From positions 1,733,962-1,797,961 of the forward strand of contig VZQC01002915.1 of the NCBI GenBank assembly GCA_009823505.1: a stretch of 64,000 bases of DNA. Reading direction: 5' to 3'. The translations under genes were made by a program, and so were the position numbers. The notes under the pieces were generated by a model that saw only the letters and a list, made by a program, of their open reading frames with translations, searched no databases and had not been told where the DNA came from. The stretch is from Rhizomys pruinosus. Lineage: Eukaryota > Chordata > Mammalia > Rodentia > Spalacidae. Positions 42,301-53,280 of this stretch are shown here, piece after piece; positions within the stretch are counted from its first letter, which is position 1; each line of letters opens with the position of its first letter.

Positions 42301-43449
42301 GTTGGCAGAGTTCAAACCTGTGCTAGGAGCTGGATTTCTAGTCCATTATCCTTACCACTAGACCATAACTGTATTAATAAGAATTCTTACATTCAGGAAA
42401 TTGGATTTTTTTTTTCTTCATTCAATGTTGGGAATTGAACCTAGGGCCTTGCAGTTGCTAGGCAAGTACTCCACCACTGAGCTCTCTCCTTAGCCTGCTC
42501 TTTGGTTCCGTAGTTTATCCATTCACTCCTCTAGAAACCTCAGCACCATCCCCAACCTTTCTAATATGGGTATCTTTGAGTCTTACCTGGTCTAGTCTAA
42601 ATCATTCCGTTTTTCTTCTCACAGTTTTAGATGTGACGCCCTTCACTTTTCGATAGACCAGGGTTTTTCAGCTGTGGAACTGTTAATGTCTGAGGCCAGA
42701 TAATTCTGTGTGAGAAGCTCTCTGTGCATTGCAAAATGCTTAGCATAACACTGCTTCACGACTCCCATCTCAGTGTGACAGTCAAAGTGTCTCTACACAT
42801 TGCCAATTATTATCCAGGGAGCATAATTACAGTGGTTGAGAAATACTATGCTGGAGATGTCAAAAAAGTTCCTCCTTGCCCTTGTGTTATACCCTCCAGT
42901 GAGTGCTAGATTAGGGTTGTTAACCTTATTTTCAGATCGCAGGTACTTTATTTTAACTTTGTTTATGGTGGCAGCCTAGCATCTGGGAATGATCCAGTCT
43001 CCATGGGTTAGAAACCATTTGGATAGAGAAGGGTGGAGGCTCTTCGGGAATACCCCTCTAACATACTAAGGGATCCCTTTTACCTCAGGGCCATATGTGA
43101 CTTTTACAGATACCTCCTATGATTTGGGGGGCAGAGGGCAGGATAAACTAATGAGTATATCCTTACCTTCCAATTCTGCTTCCCTCCCCCAACCTCAGAA
43201 AACAACATGGAAGCCAAGTTCCTAGGAAATGCACCTTGTGGCCACTACAAGTTCAAGTTCCCACAGGCCATTCGGACAGAGAGTAACATCGGTGCCAAAG
43301 TGTTCTTCTTCAAAGCCCTGCTGTTGACTGGAGACTTTTCCCAGGCTGGGAAGAAGGCCCATCACGTGTGGGTCAGTAAGGACGAGTTGGCGGACTACCT
43401 GCAACCAAAATACCTGGCTCAGGTTAGGAGGTTTCTTTTGGACCTCTGA
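39073..43449 (+). CDS. MRPL46: MRPL46, mitochondrial large-subunit ribosomal protein mL46 (4 coding exons)
   Basis: Nuclear gene for mL46 of the mitochondrial 39S subunit (central protuberance region). Coding exons: 39073-39300, 40505-40694, 41709-41882, 43199-43449; 843 nt, 280 residues plus TGA, against about 279 in human. Introns are GT-AG and phases fit. The N-terminus ([19 protein letters not shown]) is basic and fits a mitochondrial targeting peptide. Residues about 60-108 ([20 protein letters not shown] and on) match the conserved MRP-L46 N-domain; the C-terminal half is the Nudix-like fold, with a degenerate Nudix box around residues 182-198 ([17 protein letters not shown]) that lacks the full catalytic REUxEE signature, in line with a structural role. 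The ATG is chosen because human starts with the same MAAP; a TTG 15 nt upstream is not credible. Confidence 0.97.
40505..40694 (+). CDS. MRPL46: MRPL46 coding exon 2
   Basis: Acceptor ctattcccag after a long pyrimidine tract; 190 nt, residues 77-139 plus one base of Glu140. Encodes [20 protein letters not shown], a Lys-rich stretch and the acidic segment [16 protein letters not shown]. The donor ACAG|gtttgt is weak, but it is the only one nearby that keeps phase with exon 3. Confidence 0.94.
40836..40986 (-). mobile_element. B1 SINE in MRPL46 intron 2
   Basis: ttcaagacagggtctccctg to gcgtgcgccaccacgcccgg; nearly consensus. Confidence 0.88.
41485..41672 (-). mobile_element. L1 3' fragment next to the MRPL46 exon 3 acceptor
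   Basis: Antisense piece of the same L1 subfamily as 24.0 kb: gcagtcctttctgttg, ccaatatgcattacgcccaa, ttagcactagcatcc-type region and ggataccatttgttgtttgt. Possible target duplication ctttaaaa..attttt on both sides. Confidence 0.75.
41709..41882 (+). CDS. MRPL46: MRPL46 coding exon 3
   Basis: Acceptor cctcctttgtag; donor TTGCAG|gtgagc; 174 nt. Encodes [34 protein letters not shown] and the degenerate Nudix box. An L1 fragment ends only about 35 bp upstream of the acceptor. Confidence 0.95.
41970..42124 (-). mobile_element. B1 SINE in MRPL46 intron 3
   Basis: tcttttcgagacagggtctc to tggccaccacgcccctc; small deletions at the 5' end. Confidence 0.85.
42125..42285 (-). mobile_element. B1-ID composite SINE remnant
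   Basis: tgagtgttgagattttatgc (B1-like) then ggggattggacccagagcct and gctaggcaagcactgtacca (ID-like). Confidence 0.5.
42403..42497 (-). mobile_element. ID-type SINE
   Basis: tgttgggaattgaacctagg, gctaggcaagtactccacca, ctgagctctctccttagcc. Confidence 0.65.
42658..42880. mobile_element. MER20-type DNA transposon remnant in MRPL46 intron 3
   Basis: accagggtttttcagctgtg, gtgcattgcaaaatgcttag, ctacacattgccaattatta, ggttgagaaatactatgctg follow MER20 order. Confidence 0.65.
43199..43449 (+). CDS. MRPL46: MRPL46 coding exon 4 (terminal)
   Basis: Acceptor ccaacctcag; 251 nt to TGA at 43447-43449. Encodes [20 protein letters not shown] and ends [12 protein letters not shown], matching the human C-terminus apart from a few substitutions. 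Confidence 0.97.
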
Positions 43450-43564
43450 TGGACTCAGCTGCCTGTGGATGATGCTCAGACAGATCACGTGATTAGGACT
43501 TCAAGGACATGGTAGATTGTCTGTGTGTACAGTGACTGTCAAAACGGCAGACTAAATTCTGAGA

Positions 43565-43570
43565 ATTAAA
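43565..43570 (+). terminator. MRPL46: MRPL46 poly(A) signal ATTAAA
   Basis: ATTAAA 116 nt after the stop codon, followed by a GT-rich stretch (attgtgttgg), gives a short 3' UTR. A second possible signal, AATAAA, lies at 43863-43868 and could end a longer form. Confidence 0.6.
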
Positions 43571-46500
43571 TGAGGTCGTCATTGTGTTGGACTCTTATTT
43601 GCCCTTTGAGGACAACTGGCTTTTCCCAGTGCAGAGGGGGCTAGCTGTGTAGGGGCTTTCCATTTTTCTCAAGCTTACAACTGAGTATTTCTTTAGAGTA
43701 AATTAAAGCATTATGTTATTGAATTAACTGGCTTACTGGGCCCAGGAAGAAAGAACAGAGGAAATGAGCGAGAACCTTGAGAAAGTTTCTAGGACCATGA
43801 GAAAAACCCAATTCTATAGTTTCTTAGCTATTTTCCATTGTGGTTGTGCCTTTCCATTTGATAATAAATCTAGCTTAGGAAATAATGTCCTCCTTCCCCT
43901 TTCTCCCTTCCTTTTTGAAAGTATTTTATGTTGAGGAAGAAACTACATTTTTTTGTGTTTTACTACAGTCATGTGAAATAAGCAAGTCCATTTCCCCATC
44001 CTACCAGTGGAAGGATCATTGTTAGTCCAGTCATGGTGTGGGTCAGTCATGCTCGCTGATGGTACCATGGGAATCTTCTTGATTCTGGCTTGGGGCTTTT
44101 GTCATCCCCAGCACTCAGCATAGAGTACAGATTTGCTACATGAGCACAACAGTGCAAGCAGTTCCAATGCACTCTCTGCCTAGAGTGGTGAGTCACAGAT
44201 GCCATCACACTCTTCCTCATTGCTTCCCACACAGGCTTCTAGGCAAATGGCCTGGCCCTTCTGATGTGAGCATGTGAAATGGGATTTCTGTTTCTGCATC
44301 AGATGTCACCTGGTGTTTCTTCATAGGGCCAGGAAACTCTTGGGGTGGTTTGTGGGCACAGCCATTGGACCAGGGTGCACTTTTTGGATTTTGGTGTTGT
44401 TGTGTATGTGAACTGTTCTTCCTGATGTTAGGGCCGTGGCTGCCTCTAACCTAGAAGGCAGGGAATCACCAGGGTAAAGGGTTGGTTAATTTATACTCAT
44501 GCTTATGATCTTTATCATATTGTTCTTTGTTTTCATTTATTGTGGTGCTGGGGATCCAGCCTAGGGCTGTTTGCATGTTAGGCAAACACTTCATGACTGC
44601 CACGTTCCCAACTTACAGCATTGTCTCTTTAGTGATAAATAACGTGCAATTTGTAAGTTGAAAAGTGTCAGGATAACCTAAAATTCTGCTGGTTCTGTTA
44701 CTATTTCCCCCAGTGCATTAGTATTTCGAGATGATCAAAGACAAAATTGAGTACTTTAAGAAAAATCTCAAGGTTTTAGAAGCGCCTTCCTTTATTGTAA
44801 GTAGGTACTGATTTAGTAGCTTTAAGAGTCACTAGTAGCCTTTCCAATCTAGTTAGCTAGCTGGGAAAATTGAGTGGAAAGGAGGGAGCTGTGAGGATAC
44901 CGTACCCTGCTTGATTTTTTAAATGTAATGACCTTGTTTTTCTGAGGATCTCTGATTCCAAGAGCCTACCTCTCTGGAAGTGGCATGTGCCTCATATTCA
45001 AGGTAGTCAGGGAGGAGATTTAGCTGTGTTCATGTCCTCGTTGGACTCGATTCTGCTGTTGGTGCTCTTGTCTACAGAATTCCATAGATTTTGAGTAGTC
45101 TTCTCCAAAGCCTCCTTTTTAAAATTATATTTGGAGTGTTATTTTGCAGAATGCAAGGTATTCAGCATGGTGGTAGAAATGACTATTTGCCGAGTGCCAA
45201 CTTGACCCTTCCATTGGCTGCTACATGACCAGGCATGGCTCCTAACCGGGAATAAGGCCAGGACAAACCTAGAGATGATGGTTCTGTTTTAAGGGCTGGG
45301 TGACTTCAAAGCAGAGTGTGGGAAGAGGAGAGAGTGCTGTGTGTGATGGTGAGGGGCTACGAGTTTACATTTGAGGCATGGTGTACGACCAGGAAACGTG
45401 TATGTGCGTCTGGTGTCTGTATCTGTGTGTCTGTGTATCTTTGTGTGAGTCTGACAGGACACGGGGCTTACCAGAAGGCTCCTTTGGGTTATGTAGATTT
45501 ACACTCCCCTCCACTTGATCATTCTTTTTCCTGATGATTTCCAGTCTTCTGAGTCCACCTCGGTTGGCTCTGGAAGAGAATCCTGGCATACTTATGAACT
45601 GAGCCCTAGGGACAGTAGGAAGCCAGGTACTACTGAGAGAACAAAGGAAAGCGGTGTTTGATGGCCCGTTCACTGGGCCAGAGAGAACTGTATACAACAG
45701 AGATTCAAAGAAGGGACCTCAAGATTGCTGTGGAGTGTTAGTGGCTTTGCTGAGTCCCTTAGTGGGGGATCTTTATAAAGTAGGAGAGGCTTTGGCAGAT
45801 CTAAGTGACTTAGACCGGCCCGTAAAGTGTGTCTGTAAATGGCAGAGCAACCTAGAAAAGACAGGAAAAAGACAAAGCACAGAAAGGGCTGTTCGGGATA
45901 CTTAAAGGCAAATGTGGCAAGATTTGTATTGAACCCAAGTTCCTTAAGAAAACTTGACAAAACCCTAATTCTGTGCTGAGGAGCTTCTGGAAAGCTTTAA
46001 AACCCGAGGAGCAGTTTACTGAAGGCTTCCATAATAAAACAACACAGGTGCAGAAGATAGAAACTCCCAGCAGTGTATAATGATCCTCCCAGATTAAGCT
46101 GGGTACATTTCCCTCCGTGAAAGGTCGTGCTAGGTTGGAGACCATCTGGTTAGCATGGTCTCCCAGCTGTGGTAAGTGGAGAGACAGGGCGTGGCTACAG
46201 CCATGGGTCAGACCCAGGGCCTACCTGACCCAGGGAACCGACAGGGGCAGCAGGGGCAAAAGGGTCCCAGTTCCTTCTTGGCCCTGTGCAGGACCACGCG
46301 GCTTGAGCCAGCCCCAACATCAGGGATGGAGAAGTGCAGAGGCTCCGTGTAAGAACTCCAGGTACCGGATGGCTCTAAGAAAATGACTGAAGATACTACA
46401 GAGCTAGCTAAGTCAATGCCTCGTATCCATGCTATTCTGCCCAACATGGATCTGTTGAGAAAACAACTGATACAAAAGGATAGAATCCTTCCATACTGTG

Positions 46501-46640
46501 TTAGACCTTATGTTTGACTTAGTACATAGTGTTAAGCTCTGAGTATTTTGCAGCAGATATGGAATCCATTTGAGAGATAGTAAGTACACCCAAAGAGACA
46601 GGATGAAAAAGATTCACAAGGGATAGGATGATACAAGCCC
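43571..46640. other. Low-repeat intergenic block 3' of MRPL46
   Basis: Only a small ID-like remnant (44535-44615, gtgctggggatccagcctag) is recognised. Short open frames in it show no known domain. Confidence 0.45.
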
Positions 46641-46654
46641 CTGGTGCAGTTTTG

Positions 46655-46812
46655 AAAATTTTTTTCCTTTTTTTTTTTGAGATGGTCTTCCTGTAGCCAC
46701 AGCTGGCCTGGAACATGCTATGCTGACCAGTCTGGCCTTGAACTTACAGAGATCCACCTGTGTCTGCCTCCTGAATGCTGGGATTAAAGGCCTGTGACAC
46801 CATGCCTGGACT
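46655..46812 (-). mobile_element. B1 SINE, first of three insertions at one site
   Basis: tgagatggtcttcctgtagc to gtgacaccatgcctgg; flanked on both sides by forms of CAGTTTTGAAA. Confidence 0.8.
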
Positions 46813-46859
46813 CAGTTTTGAAATTCTTTTTTTTTTTTTTTTTTTAATAGAACTGAGCT

Positions 46860-47098
46860 TTTTTTTTTAAATTTGTTTAATCAGTTTTATTTATTTTTGT
46901 TTTTTGTTTGTTTTTTTTTTTTTTTTTTGTAGGTTTGTGCACCCGTTCATGCAGTGTCGTGGAGGTCAGAGAGAAGGCGTTGGATTCCCCTGGAACTGAG
47001 TTAAAGACAGTTCGCAGCGCCACGTGGGTGCTGGGGGATGACCCGGGTCCTCTGAAGAGCGATCGGCGCCTTAACCGCTAGGCCATCTCTCCAGCCCC
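46860..47098 (-). mobile_element. B2-type SINE, second insertion at the site
   Basis: gtgcacccgttcatgcagtg, gtcctctgaagagcgatcgg, taggccatctctccagcccc; many single-base deletions. Confidence 0.8.
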
Positions 47099-47112
47099 AA
47101 GTTTTGAAATTC

Positions 47113-47163
47113 TTTTTTTTGTTGTTGTTTTTTTTTTTTTTTGTTTTTTTTGGTCTTTTTGAG
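47113..47163 (-). mobile_element. B1 3' tail only
   Basis: T-rich run then tggtctttttgag, the last dozen bases of B1 plus its A tail in antisense; cut off exactly where the inverted repeat begins. Confidence 0.65.
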
Positions 47164-47226
47164 CACTTGTGCCTTTCCCAACCATAAAGCTCTTAAGAAG
47201 TTTTATGGTTGGGAAAGGCACAAGTG
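47164..47226. repeat. Inverted repeat: 25-bp perfect arms, 13-bp loop
   Basis: Left arm 47164-47188 (cacttgtgcctttcccaacc plus ataaa) and right arm 47202-47226 are exact reverse complements. The 13-base loop holds the palindrome TCTTAAGA. Confidence 0.97.
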
Positions 47227-47239
47227 ATAGATACTACCA

Positions 47240-48480
47240 GGATGGCTGGGAAAAGTCTCCAGCAATCTGGGCATGTAGATGCCAAAGAATAAAAAGACAT
47301 GCAAATAAAAACAGAGGCCCCCAGAAACCAGACAGTTGTTAAATGAAAATCACAGTGCCCGGGGTGGGTTGTCCCCCGACATGAGTTGTTGGCTAGGGAG
47401 ACCCCAGAGGCCCCCCAAAATGATTAAGGCTATTTTCACTAATGTTGCATGCCAGAATTAGATGGTAAAACCCTATTGCTGAAGACACTGCATGATGCAA
47501 GCATGGAAAAGGGAGAAATCAAGCTAGGACTAAACTGGAAACTCCCTGCAGCCAAGTGGCTGGTGATCGCAGTGCCAGAAGGTCTTATGCCGATCACTGG
47601 GGAGGATCATCCTCTACAGTCCAGCTTAGTGATGGACCCCATGCGATGCACCATAACTTGCTGAGTGAGATGTGCCTGCCGGTGCAATAGTGTCCTGACA
47701 GATGTATGAACAACAATTTAAGGTCTGCTCTTCAAGGAGGAACACAGGTCTGGTAGTGCAAGCCAGGCCAAGCCCATGTGGCAGACAAGTTGGAGGCCAC
47801 TGCAGTTGTTTTATAGGTGGATATGGTGCACCTGCTGAGTTGCCTTCCATGTAGTTGTGTTTATGCCCATGGGTTATGATCCTAGTTAATGTCCATTTAG
47901 ATGTTGTCTTCATTCCTGCTTTTCATTTGTGTTTTTATAGTAGGAGGAATACCACTGAGATGGGTCAACAGCTGTGTCCTGAAAACAGATAATAAAAAGG
48001 TCCAAGGGTTCAATATCTTGCCGTAGTGGGAGGAAGATTTTTCTACATCTATGTTACACCCTCCAAGGCTCAGGGACACTTGTGGAAGAAGATGGTGGGA
48101 AGATTGTAAGAGCCTGAGGAAGGGTAGAGTGTTGCCTAGGACTGTCCTCTGACAGACAGAACACGGACAGATGCCACCTTGCCAAGCTTCAGTGCACTCA
48201 TTTGGTTAGGATCGTCACAGCTAAATTTGTTGACTGTTACTTTCAGCAAGAAAGGAGGGGCAGGGGGAGTCAGCCACACCTCCCAACAAACCAGTTATTG
48301 CTAGTTGCACAAGGGGGAGGGGCGAAGGGTATGTAAACTGAGGAAGCCATGGGAAGCCATGGCATTTTGTAAGGTTGTAGGGAACTCATGATCCATGCTT
48401 GGACGGACACTTTCCAGTGTGGCCTTAGGAGCGGAGCACCCACTCCTGTAAGTGAACCCTCGCCCATTGCTCTATAAGTT
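47240..48480 (+). mobile_element. Probable degenerate retroelement, L1 3' UTR-like in part
   Basis: Parts (for example aaggctcagggacacttgtg, gaagattgtaagagcctgag near 48.07-48.13 kb) resemble the complement of the Lx 3' UTR-like sequence at 63.3 kb. The left half (47.4-47.9 kb) also has the feel of an interspersed repeat, but I cannot name it. No intact frame. Confidence 0.35.
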
Positions 48481-48784
48481 AGCCCAATCTACTCACTGTT
48501 TGTTGTAGGAACCAAAGGAGGAGGGTGCCACATATCTTTTGTGCCTCCCAGAAGGAATTTTAGCTCTGGGGCAGTGAGGCTAACAGATGACACACACGCT
48601 GGGAGTAGGGACTTGGGGAACACTTCCAGACTGAGAAGCCGGGTGAGAGGATGGGTAGCTTGCAGTTTCCTCAGTGCTGGGTAGGGTTATACCCATGAGT
48701 ACCAACTATAGGGTGGCAGGGTTTGACTGACGTGATGTGCCTTCTTGGAGCCAAGGCTGTCCCTGGAAATCTTCACCACACCTG

Positions 48785-49140
48785 GTGTTGGAGTTTGCCT
48801 TCTGTTACTGTGATGAACAACATGGCCAAAAGCAACATTGGAAGGAAAGGGTTTATTTCACCTACTTTTAGGTTACAAACCATCATGAGAGGGAAATCAG
48901 GACAGACTCAAGCAGGATCTGAAACGGAAACCGTGGAGGAATGCTGCTTACTGACTTGCTCCCTGGCTCATGCTCAGCTAGCTTGTCTGTACCTGCCTAG
49001 GGATGGTACTGCCCACAGTGGGCTGGGCCCTCCCATGTCTTATCAAGAGAGTCTCTCACAGATGTGGCCACAGGACAGTCTGAGGAAATTCTTCAGTTGA
49101 TGCTCTGTCTTCCCAAGTGACCTACGTGGTTTCAGGTTGA
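48785..49140 (-). mobile_element. Rodent interspersed repeat ('gttactgtgatgaac' type), copy 1
   Basis: ctgttactgtgatgaacaac, ggaaggaaagggtttatttc, ctgcccacagtgggctgggc, ttcaggttgac. Same family as the copy 700 bp on; family not named with certainty. Confidence 0.6.
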
Positions 49141-49493
49141 CAACGGAAACTACCAGGACACATGGTCTTAGACGGCTGCCTTTGGGACAGTTTCTTATCA
49201 GGCTGAGTAGAGGCCTCAGTTCCCTGCCCTCTGGGTTGAGGGACAATAGGAAGCTGACATGACAGTCCAGATTGGGAGTTCTTGTGACCACATCTGGTAG
49301 TGTCACAGCTGGGTGTGTTCTCTAGAAGGGAAAGGGACCCAGGCTTCCCTGCATTGGGTTCATGTAGCCTCATGCAGCTTGCCTGTTCACATCTGCTTCA
49401 TGCGGCAAGTTTTATTCTTGCCATTGTAGGTTAGTGGATGAGTTCAGAGAGGCAAAGAGACTTTGTGAAGGTCTCTTAGTCAACATGCAATGT

Positions 49494-49890
49494 TCTAGTT
49501 TGTCTTCAGTTGCTGTGACGAAACACTCTGACCAATACCAACTTGGGGAGGAAAGGGTTTATTTATCTCACATCTACTGGGTCACAGTTCATCACGTAGG
49601 GAACCCAAGGTAGGACTCAGGGCAGGAACCTGGAGGCAGGAGCTGAAGCACAGGTGACACTGCTTACTGGCTTGCTCCTCTGGTCCATGCCTAGCCTGCT
49701 TGCTTATACAAATAGGAACTCTGCCCAGTGGTGGCCACCACCCACAGTGGGCTGGGCACATCACTCAGCAATCAGGAAAATGCCCCCACAGATGTGGCCA
49801 TATGCCAGACCAGTGGAAGAAATGATCATTGAGGCCCCTCTACCCAAATGTGTCAAGTTGACACTAAAGCCATCCAGCACATGTGGGAAC
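49494..49890 (-). mobile_element. Rodent interspersed repeat, copy 2
   Basis: cagttgctgtgacgaaacac, ggggaggaaagggtttattt, caggaacctggaggcaggag, aatgtgtcaagttgacacta. Same order of motifs as copy 1; also related to 1207-1519 in reverse. Confidence 0.65.
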
Positions 49891-50574
49891 AGTGTTTGAA
49901 CCCATATCCATATAGTTCTGAAGCCACCCATGTCCCCTGCTGCCTCAACACTTGCCTTTTTGAATCAGAATTTCTGAATTGGCTACCGAGGGACAACCCA
50001 CTGAAGGCTAGTGGACCTCTGGAAAGGTTGAGAGAGTAAGGAGAATTTCAAGCAGAGAGCTACGAGGCTTAAGGGATCTCTTGGACAAGAGCCATGGTCT
50101 TCAAGTGTGTGTATTGCTCACACTGTATTGCTCACACTGGAGGTCAGCTCATCTGTGAGGAAGCAAGCTGAGGCAGTGGGAATTCTGAGAAGGTAGACAG
50201 GAGAACTCCACACATGAAAGCATATTCTTGAAACATTCCATCTGCTCTTTAACAAATATTCGCAGTGGAGTTTGCTTTATACTGCCAACTAGGGATAAAA
50301 TGGTAGTCAAAATACTCCCAGCTCTCAGGGTGGGGCCACAAACCAAACCTGTTGACAAGTAAAGGGGAATGTGTGCTGTGCTTTCAACCTTATCTGACTC
50401 AGGGAAGGCCTCCTAGTTATGGCTGAGCTGAGATCCCTGGGGGGGGGGCCCAAGAATAAGGAGGAGAGAGCTAGGAGAGGACAGGTAAGAAGCCTGCACA
50501 AGGCCACAGAGGCCTGGACAAAGTCCGGAGAGCAGGAGGCCAAGCTGTGGGCAGGCAGTCTTCAGTCTTTGGCT

Positions 50575-50690
50575 TTTTTTTTTTTTTTTGTCTTTGAGAC
50601 AGGGTCTTGGTTTAGCTCCAGCTGGCCTGGAACTTGCTATGTAGATCAAGCTAGCCTTGAACTCACAGAGATCCACCTACCTCTGCCTCC
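50575..50690 (-). mobile_element. B1-type SINE
   Basis: gagacagggtcttggtttag to acctctgcctccc; 3' (head) part missing. Confidence 0.72.
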
Positions 50691-50691
50691 C

Positions 50692-50838
50692 AACTTTTTT
50701 TTTTTTTTTTTTTTTATTGTCCCATATAGCTCAGGCTGGCCTTGTACTTAGTATGTAGCCCAAATGACCTTGGACTCTGATTGTCTTGTCTCTTCTTCCC
50801 AAATGCCGGGATTATAGGCATGTGCCCACAACCTGGCT
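50692..50838 (-). mobile_element. Old B1-type SINE
   Basis: Directly abuts the previous SINE: ctcaggctggccttgtactt, gccgggattataggcatgtg. Confidence 0.6.
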
Positions 50839-51123
50839 AAGTTGGGGCATTTGGGAGACTATCAAGAGGATTCCGAATCACTCTATCATGAAGTGCTCAC
50901 ATGAAGACAGATACCCAGCATTCAAGATGAATTCACTTCACCTGCCCTGGGTTCACCCCTAGAGTGTGAGCCCTGGAAGAGAACAGAGGTGTTTGCAGCA
51001 TTATTTGTCTCAACTTCAAAGAGCCCCATCTAATAGTCGGAATCTACATTCTAGCCCCCAAAGTTGTGAAGTTTGGCCTCAAAGATGTCAAAGTAGCTCT
51101 CTAGGGAGGGGTCGATTGTTTAG

Positions 51124-51250
51124 CATTTTTTTTTTTTATATATATTTTGAGATAGGGTCTCACTATATAGCCTTGGCTGACTTGGAACTTTCTATTTTGG
51201 TCTCAAACTTGGAGATCCACCTGCCTGCCTCTTGGCCTACGGTAGGGGGT
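51124..51250 (-). mobile_element. Old B1-type SINE
   Basis: ttgagatagggtctcactat, ggagatccacctgcctgcct. Confidence 0.5.
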
Positions 51251-52007
51251 GTTCTTAAGCCAACAGTGGGAATGATTTAAGCGACCAAGTCAGATAATTT
51301 TCAGCTGGTAAGAGTAGTGATTAGTGATTGGCATTTAGGTGGACTCTGAAAGCAGTTCTAAAAATTGCACCAGGCCACAGTTGCAACATAACAATAAACT
51401 GGAATTTAGCTTCTTAAGGTGATGACTTTGAAGATGACATTCATTTGGGTGGCATAGCGAGATTTGAAAACAAAAGATTTGTAGTCACAAATCTTTTACA
51501 AGATTTAGAACCACTGTCCTAACCATTGTATGCATAAGTGAGCAAGATAATTTTTTAGAAGACCTATTTTCTTCCATGTGCTGCACAGAGAACATTTCTG
51601 TGCACTTGTGCTCTCCCGTCCCCTTTTCCTCTGAAATCCTGGAACATCGTGTCACATGCCTTTGATCATTCACATCACATATTCACCTCCTTGGACATTC
51701 ACAGCACACACAAACGGATGCCAAAAGCTTTAAATATTCTTACCACAGTCACATACCCTTGAACGTTCATATCACACACAAAACCTCGGATGCTTTTCCC
51801 TATCACACACAGATAGAAACCTTTGAGATCCACCTGATACATCTGTACCTTGAATGGTCTCACCGCTACACGCACGTACATTACTCATCAAGCACATCTT
51901 TGAAACTGATAGGATTCTTAAGCATTCCAATCACATGTACCCTCATGAATATTTACCTCGTACTGTTCAGGTCCCTTGCCTGCTGCTTGCTGCTTGCTGC
52001 TTTCAGA

Positions 52008-52013
<6 letters not shown>
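51251..52013. other. Low-repeat intergenic block
   Basis: Short loosely repeated phrases (cacatcacatattcacc, catatcacacacaaa; 51650-51900) suggest a very decayed tandem array of about 45-50 bp; otherwise nothing. Confidence 0.35.

Positions 52014-52054
<41 letters not shown>
52014..52054. repeat. (GT)n microsatellite
   Basis: About 40 bp of GT. Confidence 0.95.
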
Positions 52055-52055
<1 letters not shown>

Positions 52056-52499
52056 GGGGAATGTTTGTGATAACCCCTGCAAATTACATTTCTCAAGTTT
52101 TCTTATGAACTGGATTTCAGCTGGATTTGGCCAGTGAGTGGTACTAGCAGGAGTCTGAAGGGACGAGAAGCTCAGTACTCCTGCTCGCTCTGGGCTTAGC
52201 CACATCCCAGCATCTCTGTTGTCCCAGAGTTTATGGTAGCCTTCTTTGTGATTTGCCTTCCTACAGGATGGCTGAGGTAGCATCACTTTCTTCCACTGTC
52301 GCCAGGCTGAGGGCTGGTGGAGCCTTTTACTCCTGCTATTCTCTGAACTGCCTTCTCAGACCCTGTCTCACGTTTCAGTCACTCTAGCACCTTTGTAAGT
52401 AGCTCCCTGTACTGAAACCTGTCTTTTGAACACTTGACATGGGCTACTTTTTCCTAATTGGATCCAACACTGTAATAATGGGTTTCACTGTGACTTTTT

Positions 52500-52685
52500 T
52501 TAAATGAAATTTTATTTTTTTTTATGTGTATGAGCGTACTGTCTGCATGTAGGTTGGTGCACCTGTGTTGTGCAATGCCACGGAGGTCAGAAGAGGGTGT
52601 CAGATTTCCCTGGAACTGGAGTTAAAGATGGTTCTTAGCCGCCATGTAGGTGCTGGGGATTGAACCCGGGTTCTCTGCAAGAGCT
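52500..52685 (-). mobile_element. B2-type SINE (head missing)
   Basis: tgtgttgtgcaatgccacgg, tgaacccgggttctctgcaa, then broken off. Confidence 0.82.
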
Positions 52686-52694
52686 GTGACTTTT

Positions 52695-52851
52695 TAAAAA
52701 TTTTATTTATTTTTTATGTGTATGAGTGTACTGTCTGCATGTAGGTTGGTGCACCTGTGTCATGCAATGCCATGTGGGTGCTGGGAATCTAACCCAGGTC
52801 CTCTGCAAGAGTAGTCAATGCTCTTAACCGCTGAGCCATCTCTCTAGCCCC
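52695..52851 (-). mobile_element. B2-type SINE, internally deleted, with target duplication
   Basis: About 90 bp are missing between gtgtcatgcaatgccat and gtgggtgctgggaatctaac. Flanked by AAGAGCTGTGACTTTT at 52679-52694 and 52852-52867. Confidence 0.88.
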
Positions 52852-52884
52852 AAGAGCTGTGACTTTTATACATGCATGTAGTGT

Positions 52885-53280
52885 GCTTTGTTCATATTGT
52901 TGCTACTCCTTCATAGTCTCTCTTCACCTTTGGTGTGGCATCCTTCTTTATTTTTTTCTTTAGCGTCCACATATGAGAGAATACATGTGATTCTTTTTTT
53001 CAGTGTCTGGCTTATTTCACTTACTATGATGGTCTCCAGTTCTACCTATTTCCCTAGAAATGACATGACTTTGCTCTTCTTTGTGGCTGAATAATACTCC
53101 ATTGTGTATATATGCCACATTTTCTTTTTTCACATGTCGAGGCTGATTCTGTGTTTTGGCTATTGTGAGTGTGGTGTAGTTAACATGGGCATGGAGGTGT
53201 CTAACATATGCTGGTCTTGATTCCTTTGGAGATATACTCAGAAGCAACACTCACACAAGAATATTCTCATCCCGGGTCTA
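52885..53280 (-). mobile_element. Old L1 3' fragment
   Basis: Minus strand encodes decayed ORF2 C-terminal sequence (NVAYIHNGVLFSHKEEQS). Plus strand has aataatactccattgtgtat and catatgctggtcttgattcc. Confidence 0.7.

Noticed and set aside
47449..47664. A 71-codon gene (MPELDGKTLLLK...)
   Set aside because: Lies in what looks like a degenerate interspersed repeat; no domain recognised and no neighbouring exons.
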